The notes beneath the pieces were generated by a model, which worked only from the letters and a program-made list of their open reading frames with translations, ran no database searches and had not been told where the DNA came from. A stretch of DNA of 7,515 nt from an uncultured bacterium (lineage in GTDB: Bacteria; Cyanobacteriota; Vampirovibrionia; Gastranaerophilales; Gastranaerophilaceae), in assembly GCA_902772945.1 (NCBI GenBank), contig CACYCU010000059.1, positions 1 through 7,515 of the forward strand. Direction: 5' to 3'. Made by a program: the position numbers and the translations under genes. Each line of letters starts with the position of its first letter. Position 1 is the stretch's first letter. Below, piece after piece: positions 1 through 6,121 of this stretch.

Positions 1-329
1 ATAAGAGTACCCTTTGTAATAAATTTTCTAATATATAGTGTACTTGCAATAACCGAAAATCCGCATTGAGGAATTATAGCAGCTAAACTGCCGATTGCAG
101 GTGCAGCTTTTTCGGATTTTTTCATAAAGTTGTTTATTTTTTCCGCATAAAAAAATTCAATTACCTCAATTATAAAAAACACTATAAACAAAAGCGGAAG
201 TATATGAAAACTGTCAATTATTGCATCCGCTAACCATTCAGGCATTCCAAAACCTTCAATTATGGAATCAAAACCCGAAAACAAATTTTCATTAAATTCA
301 TTTATACTATTTATAAAATCTATAAGCAT
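1..329 (-). CDS. ArsP_2-type putative metal exporter, N-terminal part
   Basis: This is the first 109 codons of a gene that runs off the left edge with no stop in view, and it is too incomplete to be an obvious open frame. The start ATG at 329-327 is supported by a GGGAG Shine-Dalgarno 11 nt upstream, and it begins 2 nt after the stop of the TolC-like gene, so the two are almost certainly co-transcribed. Residues 1-40 look like an amphipathic cytoplasmic or interfacial lead. Residues about 43-60 form a hydrophobic membrane segment carrying acidic residues E55 and E58. A basic loop follows, then a second hydrophobic stretch containing Pro-Gln-Cys-Gly-Phe-Ser at residues 87-92. That acidic helix plus the PQCGFS motif is what I associate with the ArsP_2 family (putative 10-TM heavy-metal or manganese exporters). 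Substrate is unproven; the family assignment is from recognition, not a search. An unrelated permease family is possible but less likely. Confidence 0.68.
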   Translation of the reverse strand, partial: MLIDFINSINEFNENLFSGFDSIIEGFGMPEWLADAIIDSFHILPLLFIVFFIIEVIEFFYAEKINNFMKKSEKAAPAIGSLAAIIPQCGFSVIASTLYIRKFITKGTL

Positions 330-331
330 AA

Positions 332-1798
332 TTATAGCTTCTCCCGAGTTTTCTTTGATTTTTTATGATGTTCTTCAGGTTCATCACAATCTAATGCTTC
401 AACAAGATGTTTTATCAAATCATCAGAATGGTAATGAACAGCATGTTCAGACTTGTGGTGAATATCAATTATATGGTAATGCATTGCCATTTCAACTTGA
501 ATTAATGCCAAATTATAATCATATAAGCTTTCTACATATTTTAGCATTTCTTCTACATATTCTTTTCTTGAATTTTGTAATGCTACATAATCTACAGAAC
601 CTGATTTGTATTGTTTTTCAACATAATCCAAATTTTCTTTCGCTTCATTTGCAGATGCAAAAGCAATCGGAATTTGTCTTTTCGCTCTGTCAACATTGTT
701 AAAAGCTCGTTTTACTTCAAAATACAAATCCTTTTTAAACAAATTTATTTCATTTTGTGCGATGTTCAATTCAGCATCAGCCCCTTTTATACTATGATGC
801 AGCTCCATCAAATTGACTGATGATGACAAATTTACACCAACATTGAAACTGTTGTTTGTTGTTTGATTTGTATTATATAGACCATAACCGACCCCTGCCG
901 ATAAATCAGGGAAATAAGTCCTTTTAATAAATTTTAAGGATTGTTCCATAGCTTTTCTTGTAGAAATAAGGACATTTAAATCCGGACTGTTTTCATAAGC
1001 CATTTCAACAGCCTTTTCTATCGGAAAATCTAATTTCTCTTCCACAAAAGTTCCTTGAGGAATTTTTGATGTGAATCCTGCATTCAAATTAAATGTTGGT
1101 GTATTTTTAATAGTATATAAAGGCTGACCATCCAAATACATTGAATTATTCAAATCAACAATAGCATTTCTCAAACCGTTTTCAGCATCAACCATTTTTA
1201 CCTTTGCTTGAGAAAGATAGATTTTTGCTGTTGTTTTATCAGGTTCTTTTTTGGCAAGATTTACAAATTTTTCATTTATATTTAAATTTTCTTTCCAAAC
1301 AGCACCCATCGCCTGTTCTTTCAAAACATTATAATATTTTGCTTTTACATCAAACAAGGTTGCGCACAAACTGTCCATAAACTCATATTCTGCACCGAGT
1401 TTATAAAATTCTTCCATTTTTATAAAAGCTGTCGTTTTACCAAAATTCCAAATCAGTTTGTTAACAGTAACACCTACATTTGGTAGTTCTCTGTAATGTG
1501 AATTGTAATATATATTATCCGAATTGTTTTCATTATAAAAACCCACACCTGCTGAAATTACCGGAAAATATTGTGATTTTGCAATTCCAACACGACTTTT
1601 GGCTACATCTAGATTATATTTTTGCCTTTTTACTTTTGGACTGTTTTTAAATGCAGCAGCAACGCAATCCGTTATAGACAAATTGCTTCCGTCTTTTATT
1701 TCTACAGCATGTTTTAAAAGTTCTTCCTCAATGGCAAATGTTGCTTCTGCGAATAAAAATAGAGCAAATACCGCACAAAAAATTCTCTTCATCTTCAT
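332..1798 (-). CDS. TolC/OEP-family outer-membrane efflux protein with His-rich C-terminal tail
   Basis: This 488-residue protein is predicted to be a TolC-like outer-membrane channel subunit, a trimer forming a beta-barrel with a long periplasmic alpha-tunnel for export. A signal peptide is visible at residues 1-22 (basic Met-Lys-Met-Lys-Arg start, hydrophobic core, cleavage after Thr-Phe-Ala). The expected OEP internal duplication is clear: residues 41-90 and 259-308 both carry Asn-Ser-Pro near their start and a Tyr-Phe-Pro-x-x-Ser-Ala-Gly-Val-Gly strand, each followed by long helical regions. Length is normal for the family up to about residue 437. The last 50 residues are unusual: ten histidines between 440 and 478, with two His-Tyr-His motifs, two His-His pairs, Cys471 and acidic residues, then a Lys-rich end. 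The gene precedes an ArsP_2-type exporter by 2 nt, suggesting metal efflux. No Shine-Dalgarno precedes either candidate ATG (1798 or 1792). I chose the first because a -10 box lies just upstream of it. The gene name (tolC-like) is not certain enough to give a symbol. Confidence 0.9.
   Translation of the reverse strand: MKMKRIFCAVFALFLFAEATFAIEEELLKHAVEIKDGSNLSITDCVAAAFKNSPKVKRQKYNLDVAKSRVGIAKSQYFPVISAGVGFYNENNSDNIYYNSHYRELPNVGVTVNKLIWNFGKTTAFIKMEEFYKLGAEYEFMDSLCATLFDVKAKYYNVLKEQAMGAVWKENLNINEKFVNLAKKEPDKTTAKIYLSQAKVKMVDAENGLRNAIVDLNNSMYLDGQPLYTIKNTPTFNLNAGFTSKIPQGTFVEEKLDFPIEKAVEMAYENSPDLNVLISTRKAMEQSLKFIKRTYFPDLSAGVGYGLYNTNQTTNNSFNVGVNLSSSVNLMELHHSIKGADAELNIAQNEINLFKKDLYFEVKRAFNNVDRAKRQIPIAFASANEAKENLDYVEKQYKSGSVDYVALQNSRKEYVEEMLKYVESLYDYNLALIQVEMAMHYHIIDIHHKSEHAVHYHSDDLIKHLVEALDCDEPEEHHKKSKKTREKL
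341..345 (-). promoter_or_regulatory. Shine-Dalgarno of the ArsP_2-like gene
   Basis: GGGAG on the minus strand lies inside the last codons of the TolC-like gene, 11 nt before the ATG at 329. It fixes the start of the downstream gene and supports coupled expression of the pair. Confidence 0.6.
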
Positions 1799-1807
1799 AA
1801 CAAAAAA

Positions 1808-1834
1808 ATTATACTACAAACATAAATTATAACA
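1808..1834 (-). promoter_or_regulatory. Candidate promoter(s) for the TolC-like gene
   Basis: Two perfect TATAAT hexamers occur on the minus strand. One is at 1813-1808, ending 9 nt before the ATG. The other is at 1831-1826, as an extended -10 (TGTTATAAT, 1834-1826). No good -35 box accompanies either, which is tolerable for an extended -10. The proximal one would give a leader of only a few nucleotides, and the distal one a leader of about 20 nt without a Shine-Dalgarno. Such hexamers are common by chance in AT-rich DNA, so this is a moderate call. Confidence 0.4.
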
Positions 1835-1846
1835 CATTTTAGGCTA

Positions 1847-1914
1847 TTGCTTTTAAAATTTTGTTATGCGATAATATTGCTAAGATTGTAGTCTGGTGTA
1901 AACAATCATATAAT
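1847..1914 (+). promoter_or_regulatory. Candidate promoters of the hydCBA operon
   Basis: Two sigma70-like arrangements precede hydC. The upstream one has TTGCTT (1847-1852), a 17-nt spacer and an extended -10 TGCGATAAT (1867-1875), giving a leader of roughly 50 nt. The downstream one has TTGTAG (1886-1891), a 17-nt spacer and a perfect TATAAT (1909-1914). Its start would fall at about 1921, directly on the Shine-Dalgarno AGGAG (1921-1925), so the upstream promoter is the more plausible one for efficient translation. The 133-bp divergent gap is shared with the TolC-like gene, so the two units could be co-regulated. Confidence 0.45.
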
Positions 1915-1931
1915 AAGAATAGGAGTTTGAG

Positions 1932-2420
1932 ATGAGTGTAGGAACCTCAATCGACACAAGGAAGTTAGATGAAATTATGGAATCATACGACTATAATAAG
2001 TCTAATTTAATTGCGATTTTACAGAAAGTACAGGAAGTTTACCGATATCTTCCTGAAGATGCAATGATTTATATCGGTACTAAAATGGAAGGATTATCCC
2101 CTGCAACAGTATTTGGGGTCGCAACTTTTTATGCACAATTTTCATTGGAACCAAAAGGCAAATATGAAATAAGAGTTTGCGACGGCACAGCTTGCCACGT
2201 TAGAGGCTCAATGCCGGTACTCAATGCTATAAGAAACAAATTAAATTTAAAAGAAGGTCAAGTAACAAGCGACAACGGTTTATTCTCACTTGAAATAGTC
2301 AGTTGTTTAGGTGCTTGCGGACTTGCTCCTGTTTGTGTTGTAAACAACAAAGTATATCCGCAAATGACCTCTGATGCCATAAGTACTATACTTGATACAC
2401 TTATTAAAGAGGAGGCATAA
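1932..2420 (+). CDS. hydC: NuoE-like [2Fe-2S] subunit of trimeric [FeFe] hydrogenase (HydC)
   Basis: This 162-residue soluble protein is the small iron-sulfur subunit of an NAD-linked [FeFe] hydrogenase, homologous to the 24-kDa/NuoE subunit of complex I. It relays electrons next to the flavin subunit. An N-terminal helical bundle (residues about 8-70) contains the NuoE-type Tyr-Leu-Pro-Glu and Val-Phe-Gly-Val-Ala-Thr-Phe-Tyr motifs. The thioredoxin-like domain follows with the four cluster ligands C83-x4-C88 and C125-x3-C129. Length is typical. AGGAG six nt upstream fixes the start. The stop overlaps the next ATG by one base (TAATG), implying translational coupling to hydB. On sequence alone it could be a complex I NuoE, but the adjoining HydB and HydA, and the lack of other nuo genes in view, make hydrogenase the better call. 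Confidence 0.93.
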   Translation: MSVGTSIDTRKLDEIMESYDYNKSNLIAILQKVQEVYRYLPEDAMIYIGTKMEGLSPATVFGVATFYAQFSLEPKGKYEIRVCDGTACHVRGSMPVLNAIRNKLNLKEGQVTSDNGLFSLEIVSCLGACGLAPVCVVNNKVYPQMTSDAISTILDTLIKEEA

Positions 2421-4273
2421 TGGGTTTAAATATTAATATACTTGAAGAACAAAAAAAAGCACAAGAACATATTAAAGAACAAGGACTTAGAGTTCTTGTA
2501 TGTGCAGGCACAGGATGCGTTGCTAATGGTTCATTAAAAGTAATTGAAAAATTCAGAGAACTCGGCGCTAATGTTTCAACACTTACAGATTACGATAAAA
2601 TGACAATCGTTCCAACCGGATGCCACGGTTTTTGTGAACAAGGCGTCTTGGTAATTCTGCCTGACAAACATGTTACATATGTTAAAGTTAAAGAAGCAGA
2701 TGTTGAAGAAATATTTGAAAGTCACATAAAAAACGGTGTTCCCGTTGAAAGATTATTATACAAAGATCCCAAAACAGGCGAACATGTTCATAAAAATGAT
2801 GATATCAACTTTTACGCTAAACAAACTCGTACTGCCTTGAAAAATTGCGGTAAAATTAACGCTGAATCTGTAGAAGAAGCAATAGCCGTAAGAGGATATG
2901 AAGCTTTAGCTAAAGTTATTGAAGAAAACAATCCTGACGGCGTTATAGATACAATAGTAAAATCAGGTTTGAGAGGCAGAGGCGGCGGCGGATTTCCGAC
3001 AGGGATGAAATGGAAATTTACTGCAGCAAACAGAGGTGGTAAATCCTATGTTGTTTGTAACGGAGATGAAGGCGATCCGGGCGCATTTATGGACAGATCC
3101 GTTATGGAAGGAGATCCGCACAAATTATTGGAAGGTATGGCTATCGCAGGTTTTGCTGTTGGCGCAGACGAAGCATACATATACGTTCGTGCAGAATACC
3201 CTCTTGCTATTAAACGTTTGAGAAAAGCAATAGCTGACGCTGAAGATAAGAATTTACTCGGCAAAAATATAATGGGAAGCGATTTTTCTTTCACTATTCA
3301 CATTAAAGAAGGTGCAGGAGCTTTTGTTTGTGGTGAAGAAACAGCATTGATAGCTTCTATAGAAGGTGAAAGAGGAATGCCGAGACCAAAACCGCCATTT
3401 CCGGCAAACAAAGGTTTGTTTGGCAGACCGACATTGATAAATAACGTTGAAACTCTTGCTAACGTACCGTTAATTATCCTTAACGGAGCTGAATGGTTTG
3501 CGCAAATGGGATGCGAAACATCAAAAGGTACAAAAACATTCGCTCTAACCGGAGAAGTTAACAACACAGGTCTTATTGAAGTTCCAATGGGAACAACATT
3601 GAGAGAAATTATATTTGATATAGGCGGCGGAATTCGAGGCGGCAAAAAATTCAAAGCCGTTCAAATAGGTGGTCCTTCAGGAGGTTGCTTAACTGAAGAA
3701 CATTTAGACATTCCAATGGATTACGACAGCTTGATTAAAGCCGGAGCCATGGTTGGTTCAGGCGGATTGGTAGTAATGGCTGAAGATACTTGTATGGTTG
3801 AAGTAGCAAGATTCTTTATGAACTTTACTAAAAATGAAAGCTGCGGAAAATGCGTTCCTTGCCGTGAAGGTACAAAAAATATGTTAAAAATATTGGAAAA
3901 AATCGTAGCAGGCAAAGGTGAGCTTTCTGATTTGGATTTGCTTGAAGAACTTGCAAATACCGTAAAAGACGGCTCATTATGCGGATTGGGCAAAACAGCC
4001 CCAAATCCGGTTCTTTCAACTCTAAAATATTTCAGAGATGAATATATAGCACATATAGTTGACAAAAAATGTCCTGCAGGCGTTTGTACAGCAATGAAGA
4101 AAGTTGTTATAAACCCTGATTTATGTAAAGGATGTACAAAATGTGCAAGAACTTGTCCTGTCGGAGCTATTGAAGGAACAGTTAAAAATCCTCATCACAT
4201 TGATCAAAGCAAATGTATTAAATGTGAAGCTTGTTTAAAAAATTGTCCTTTCAAGGCAATAGCTCTAGAGTAA
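2420..4273 (+). CDS. hydB: NuoF-like flavoprotein subunit of trimeric [FeFe] hydrogenase (HydB)
   Basis: This 617-residue subunit binds FMN and NAD(H) and is the proposed flavin site for bifurcation between NADH and ferredoxin. Domains in order: a thioredoxin-like [2Fe-2S] domain with C28-x4-C33 and C68-x3-C72; the NuoF Rossmann-like FMN/NADH domain with Gly-Arg-Gly-Gly-Gly-Gly-Phe-Pro-Thr-Gly at 186-195 and the Asn-Gly-Asp-Glu-Gly-Asp-Pro-Gly-Ala flavin segment at 214-222; an SLBB-type region around 375-430; the N3-type [4Fe-4S] site with C475, C478, C481 and C521; and a C-terminal two-cluster ferredoxin with C569-C572-C575-C579 and C599-C602-C605-C609. The extra N-terminal and C-terminal iron-sulfur domains are typical of hydrogenase HydB and absent from complex I NuoF. 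C551 and C556, before the ferredoxin, are possible ligands of the zinc hinge described in related enzymes (inference). A purine-rich GAGGAGG sits just before the ATG, inside the end of hydC. Confidence 0.95.
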   Translation: MGLNINILEEQKKAQEHIKEQGLRVLVCAGTGCVANGSLKVIEKFRELGANVSTLTDYDKMTIVPTGCHGFCEQGVLVILPDKHVTYVKVKEADVEEIFESHIKNGVPVERLLYKDPKTGEHVHKNDDINFYAKQTRTALKNCGKINAESVEEAIAVRGYEALAKVIEENNPDGVIDTIVKSGLRGRGGGGFPTGMKWKFTAANRGGKSYVVCNGDEGDPGAFMDRSVMEGDPHKLLEGMAIAGFAVGADEAYIYVRAEYPLAIKRLRKAIADAEDKNLLGKNIMGSDFSFTIHIKEGAGAFVCGEETALIASIEGERGMPRPKPPFPANKGLFGRPTLINNVETLANVPLIILNGAEWFAQMGCETSKGTKTFALTGEVNNTGLIEVPMGTTLREIIFDIGGGIRGGKKFKAVQIGGPSGGCLTEEHLDIPMDYDSLIKAGAMVGSGGLVVMAEDTCMVEVARFFMNFTKNESCGKCVPCREGTKNMLKILEKIVAGKGELSDLDLLEELANTVKDGSLCGLGKTAPNPVLSTLKYFRDEYIAHIVDKKCPAGVCTAMKKVVINPDLCKGCTKCARTCPVGAIEGTVKNPHHIDQSKCIKCEACLKNCPFKAIALE

Positions 4274-4325
4274 GCATAGTCACTTCGACCACTACTCAAT
4301 AATTAAAAATAAAGGAATTATAAAA

Positions 4326-6092
4326 ATGACAGAAGAAAATAAAAAAACATTATTCATAGAAGGAAAAGAAGTCGAATTTACAGATGAACCTAACTTGCTT
4401 GAAGTAATTCGAAAAGCAGGTATGAATGTTCCTACATTTTGCTATAGACCTGATTTAACATCATTTGGCGCATGCAGAATGTGTGTAGTTGAGGTAGAAT
4501 ATCCGAACGGAAGAAAAATGATTAACTCATCCTGTACAATGCCGCCGGAAGCCGGCATTAAAGTATCTTTGAATACTGCAAGGACAAGAAGAATCAGAAA
4601 AACCGTTTTGGAATTGCTTCTTGCAAATCATGACAGAAAATGTCTGACTTGCGAAAGATCAGGTAATTGCGAATTACAACAATATGCTGAAGAATATGGA
4701 ATCAGAGAAATCAGATACGCAGATAAAACAGATTTTCTCCCGATAGACGATTCCAGTCCTTCATTAGTCAGAGATCCTAACAAATGTATACTTTGCGGAG
4801 CTTGCGTAAGAGCTTGTACAGAATTTCAAGGTCATTCAGTTTTAGGATTTGCAAACAGAGGCTCAAAAACAGTTGTACAACCAATGAACGGAAGACCTTT
4901 AGGACAAGTTGATTGTGTAAATTGCGGACAATGTGTTGCAGTTTGCCCGACAGGAGCTTTGACAATAAAATCAGATATTGAAAATGTTTGGAAAGAAATA
5001 ACAAATCCGAATAAAAAAGTTGTTGTTCAAATGGCACCGGCAACACGTGTCGCAATAGGCGAAATGTTTGGGCTTGAACCTGGTGAAAATTCTATCGGTA
5101 AGATGAATGCAGCTTTAAGAAAAATCGGGTTTGATTTAATCTTTGATACAAATTTCTCAGCTGATTTAACAATTATGGAAGAAGCTTCGGAATTTTTAGG
5201 CCGATTAAAAAGCGGTGAAAATCTTCCTCTATTTACATCCTGCTGTCCTGCTTGGATTAAATATATTGAAACAGCTCATCCTGAAATGTTGAATCACTTA
5301 TCAACCTGTAAATCGCCAATGAGCATGTTATCACCTGTATTGGTTGATTTGCTTCCGCAAAAACTGGGAATTGAAAGAGAAAATCTTGTAGTTGTTGCAA
5401 TAATGCCTTGTACCGCTAAAAAATACGAATGTAAACGTGATGATTTAATGAGAAACGGTAAAGCAGATACTGACTTTGTAATAACTACACAAGAACTTGG
5501 CAGAATGATTAAAGAAGCAGGCATTAACTTTAATTCATTGGAACCTGAGCCAAATGACACGCCGTTTGGTGAATACACAGGTGCAGGCACAATTTTTGGA
5601 GCATCAGGCGGTGTTGCAGAAGCTGCTGTAAGAACAGCATATGAATTTGCTACAGGCGAAACTCTTGAAAATGTTGATATAAAAGACCTAAGAGGAACAA
5701 CTAACAGATGCCGCGATGTTGAAATTGACATTAAAGGTACAAAAGTTATTGTTCGAGTAGTTTCAACTCTTAAAGAGGCAGAAAAATCTCTTCAAGAAAT
5801 CAAAAACGGAACTGCAAAATTCCATATGCTTGAAGTTATGGCATGTCCTGGAGGTTGTATCAACGGCGGCGGCCAACCGCGAAGCTGTGATAATTCAAAA
5901 ATTAAAGCAGAACGCGCTAAAGGATTATACAAAGAAGATGCTGAATTACCTCTCAGAAAATCTCACATTAATCCTTCAATCAAAAAACTTTATGATGAAT
6001 ATTTGGAAAAACCAAATTCACATAAAGCTCATGAGATACTGCATACTGTTTATAAAGACAAACTCGCAGGTTCTTATAAAGACATAAAATAA
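4326..6092 (+). CDS. hydA: Catalytic subunit of trimeric electron-bifurcating-type [FeFe] hydrogenase (HydA)
   Basis: This 588-residue H-cluster subunit evolves or oxidises H2. N-terminal [2Fe-2S] ligands are C39, C50, C53 and C70. A His-ligated [4Fe-4S] site follows (H102, C106, C109, C115), then a two-cluster ferredoxin (C154/157/160/164 and C197/200/203/207). H-cluster motifs are Thr-Ser-Cys-Cys-Pro-Ala-Trp at 304-310, Met-Pro-Cys-Thr-Ala-Lys-Lys at 360-366, and Met-Ala-Cys-Pro-Gly-Gly-Cys at 505-511 followed by Gly-Gly-Gly-Gln-Pro. C307, C362, C507 and C511 are the expected cluster ligands. Proton-path residues match the Clostridium pasteurianus CpI numbering at a constant offset of +7: C306, E286, S326, E289 and R293. 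The C-terminal small-subunit-like tail is present, but there is no additional C-terminal [2Fe-2S] domain as in Thermotoga maritima HydA. AAAGGA at 4311-4316 is a reasonable Shine-Dalgarno. The 52-nt gap after hydB shows no terminator, so the three genes are probably one transcript. Maturation genes hydE, hydF and hydG are not in the window. Confidence 0.97.
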   Translation: MTEENKKTLFIEGKEVEFTDEPNLLEVIRKAGMNVPTFCYRPDLTSFGACRMCVVEVEYPNGRKMINSSCTMPPEAGIKVSLNTARTRRIRKTVLELLLANHDRKCLTCERSGNCELQQYAEEYGIREIRYADKTDFLPIDDSSPSLVRDPNKCILCGACVRACTEFQGHSVLGFANRGSKTVVQPMNGRPLGQVDCVNCGQCVAVCPTGALTIKSDIENVWKEITNPNKKVVVQMAPATRVAIGEMFGLEPGENSIGKMNAALRKIGFDLIFDTNFSADLTIMEEASEFLGRLKSGENLPLFTSCCPAWIKYIETAHPEMLNHLSTCKSPMSMLSPVLVDLLPQKLGIERENLVVVAIMPCTAKKYECKRDDLMRNGKADTDFVITTQELGRMIKEAGINFNSLEPEPNDTPFGEYTGAGTIFGASGGVAEAAVRTAYEFATGETLENVDIKDLRGTTNRCRDVEIDIKGTKVIVRVVSTLKEAEKSLQEIKNGTAKFHMLEVMACPGGCINGGGQPRSCDNSKIKAERAKGLYKEDAELPLRKSHINPSIKKLYDEYLEKPNSHKAHEILHTVYKDKLAGSYKDIK

Positions 6093-6121
6093 TTAAAAAG
6101 CCCTCAATGAGGGCTTTTTAA
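6093..6121. terminator. Bidirectional intrinsic terminator shared by hydA and aroA
   Basis: This is a near-perfect hairpin: an 11-bp stem (6095-6105 with 6109-6119, core AGCCCTC/GAGGGCT), extended by two A-T pairs, around a 3-nt loop AAT. T-rich tracts follow on the plus strand (6115-6128) and, read in reverse, on the minus strand. It begins right at the hydA stop and ends both convergent genes. The aroA stop codon and its last four sense codons lie inside it. Confidence 0.9.

Noticed and set aside
262..702. Plus-strand open frame of 146 codons over the end of the TolC-like gene
   Set aside because: It is antisense to the TolC and ArsP_2-like coding sequences, has no ribosome site and no recognisable domain, and its His/Gln/Leu/Phe-rich composition is what an AT-rich reverse complement gives.
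1847..1870. Rex (NADH/NAD redox sensor) operator in the TTTTAAAATTTT stretch before hydC
   Set aside because: A Rex site would be attractive here, but the TTGTGA/TCACAA or TTGTTAA/TTAACAA half-site pattern is not present; this is only an A/T palindrome.
3046..4065. Several minus-strand open frames of 63-118 codons inside hydB
   Set aside because: They are antisense shadows of a highly conserved coding sequence, with no ribosome sites and no family resemblance.
1932..4273. NuoE and NuoF of respiratory complex I
   Set aside because: HydB has extra N-terminal [2Fe-2S] and C-terminal two-cluster ferredoxin domains and is followed directly by an H-cluster protein, which identifies a hydrogenase.
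4274..4325. Possible regulatory hairpin between hydB and hydA
   Set aside because: Only 3-4 bp arms (TAGT/ACTA, GTC/GAC) can be drawn; there is no stable stem and no T-tract.
5294..5731. Minus-strand open frame of 145 codons inside hydA
   Set aside because: It is antisense to the H-cluster domain, and its Ser/Pro/Val-rich composition is explained by the sense strand.
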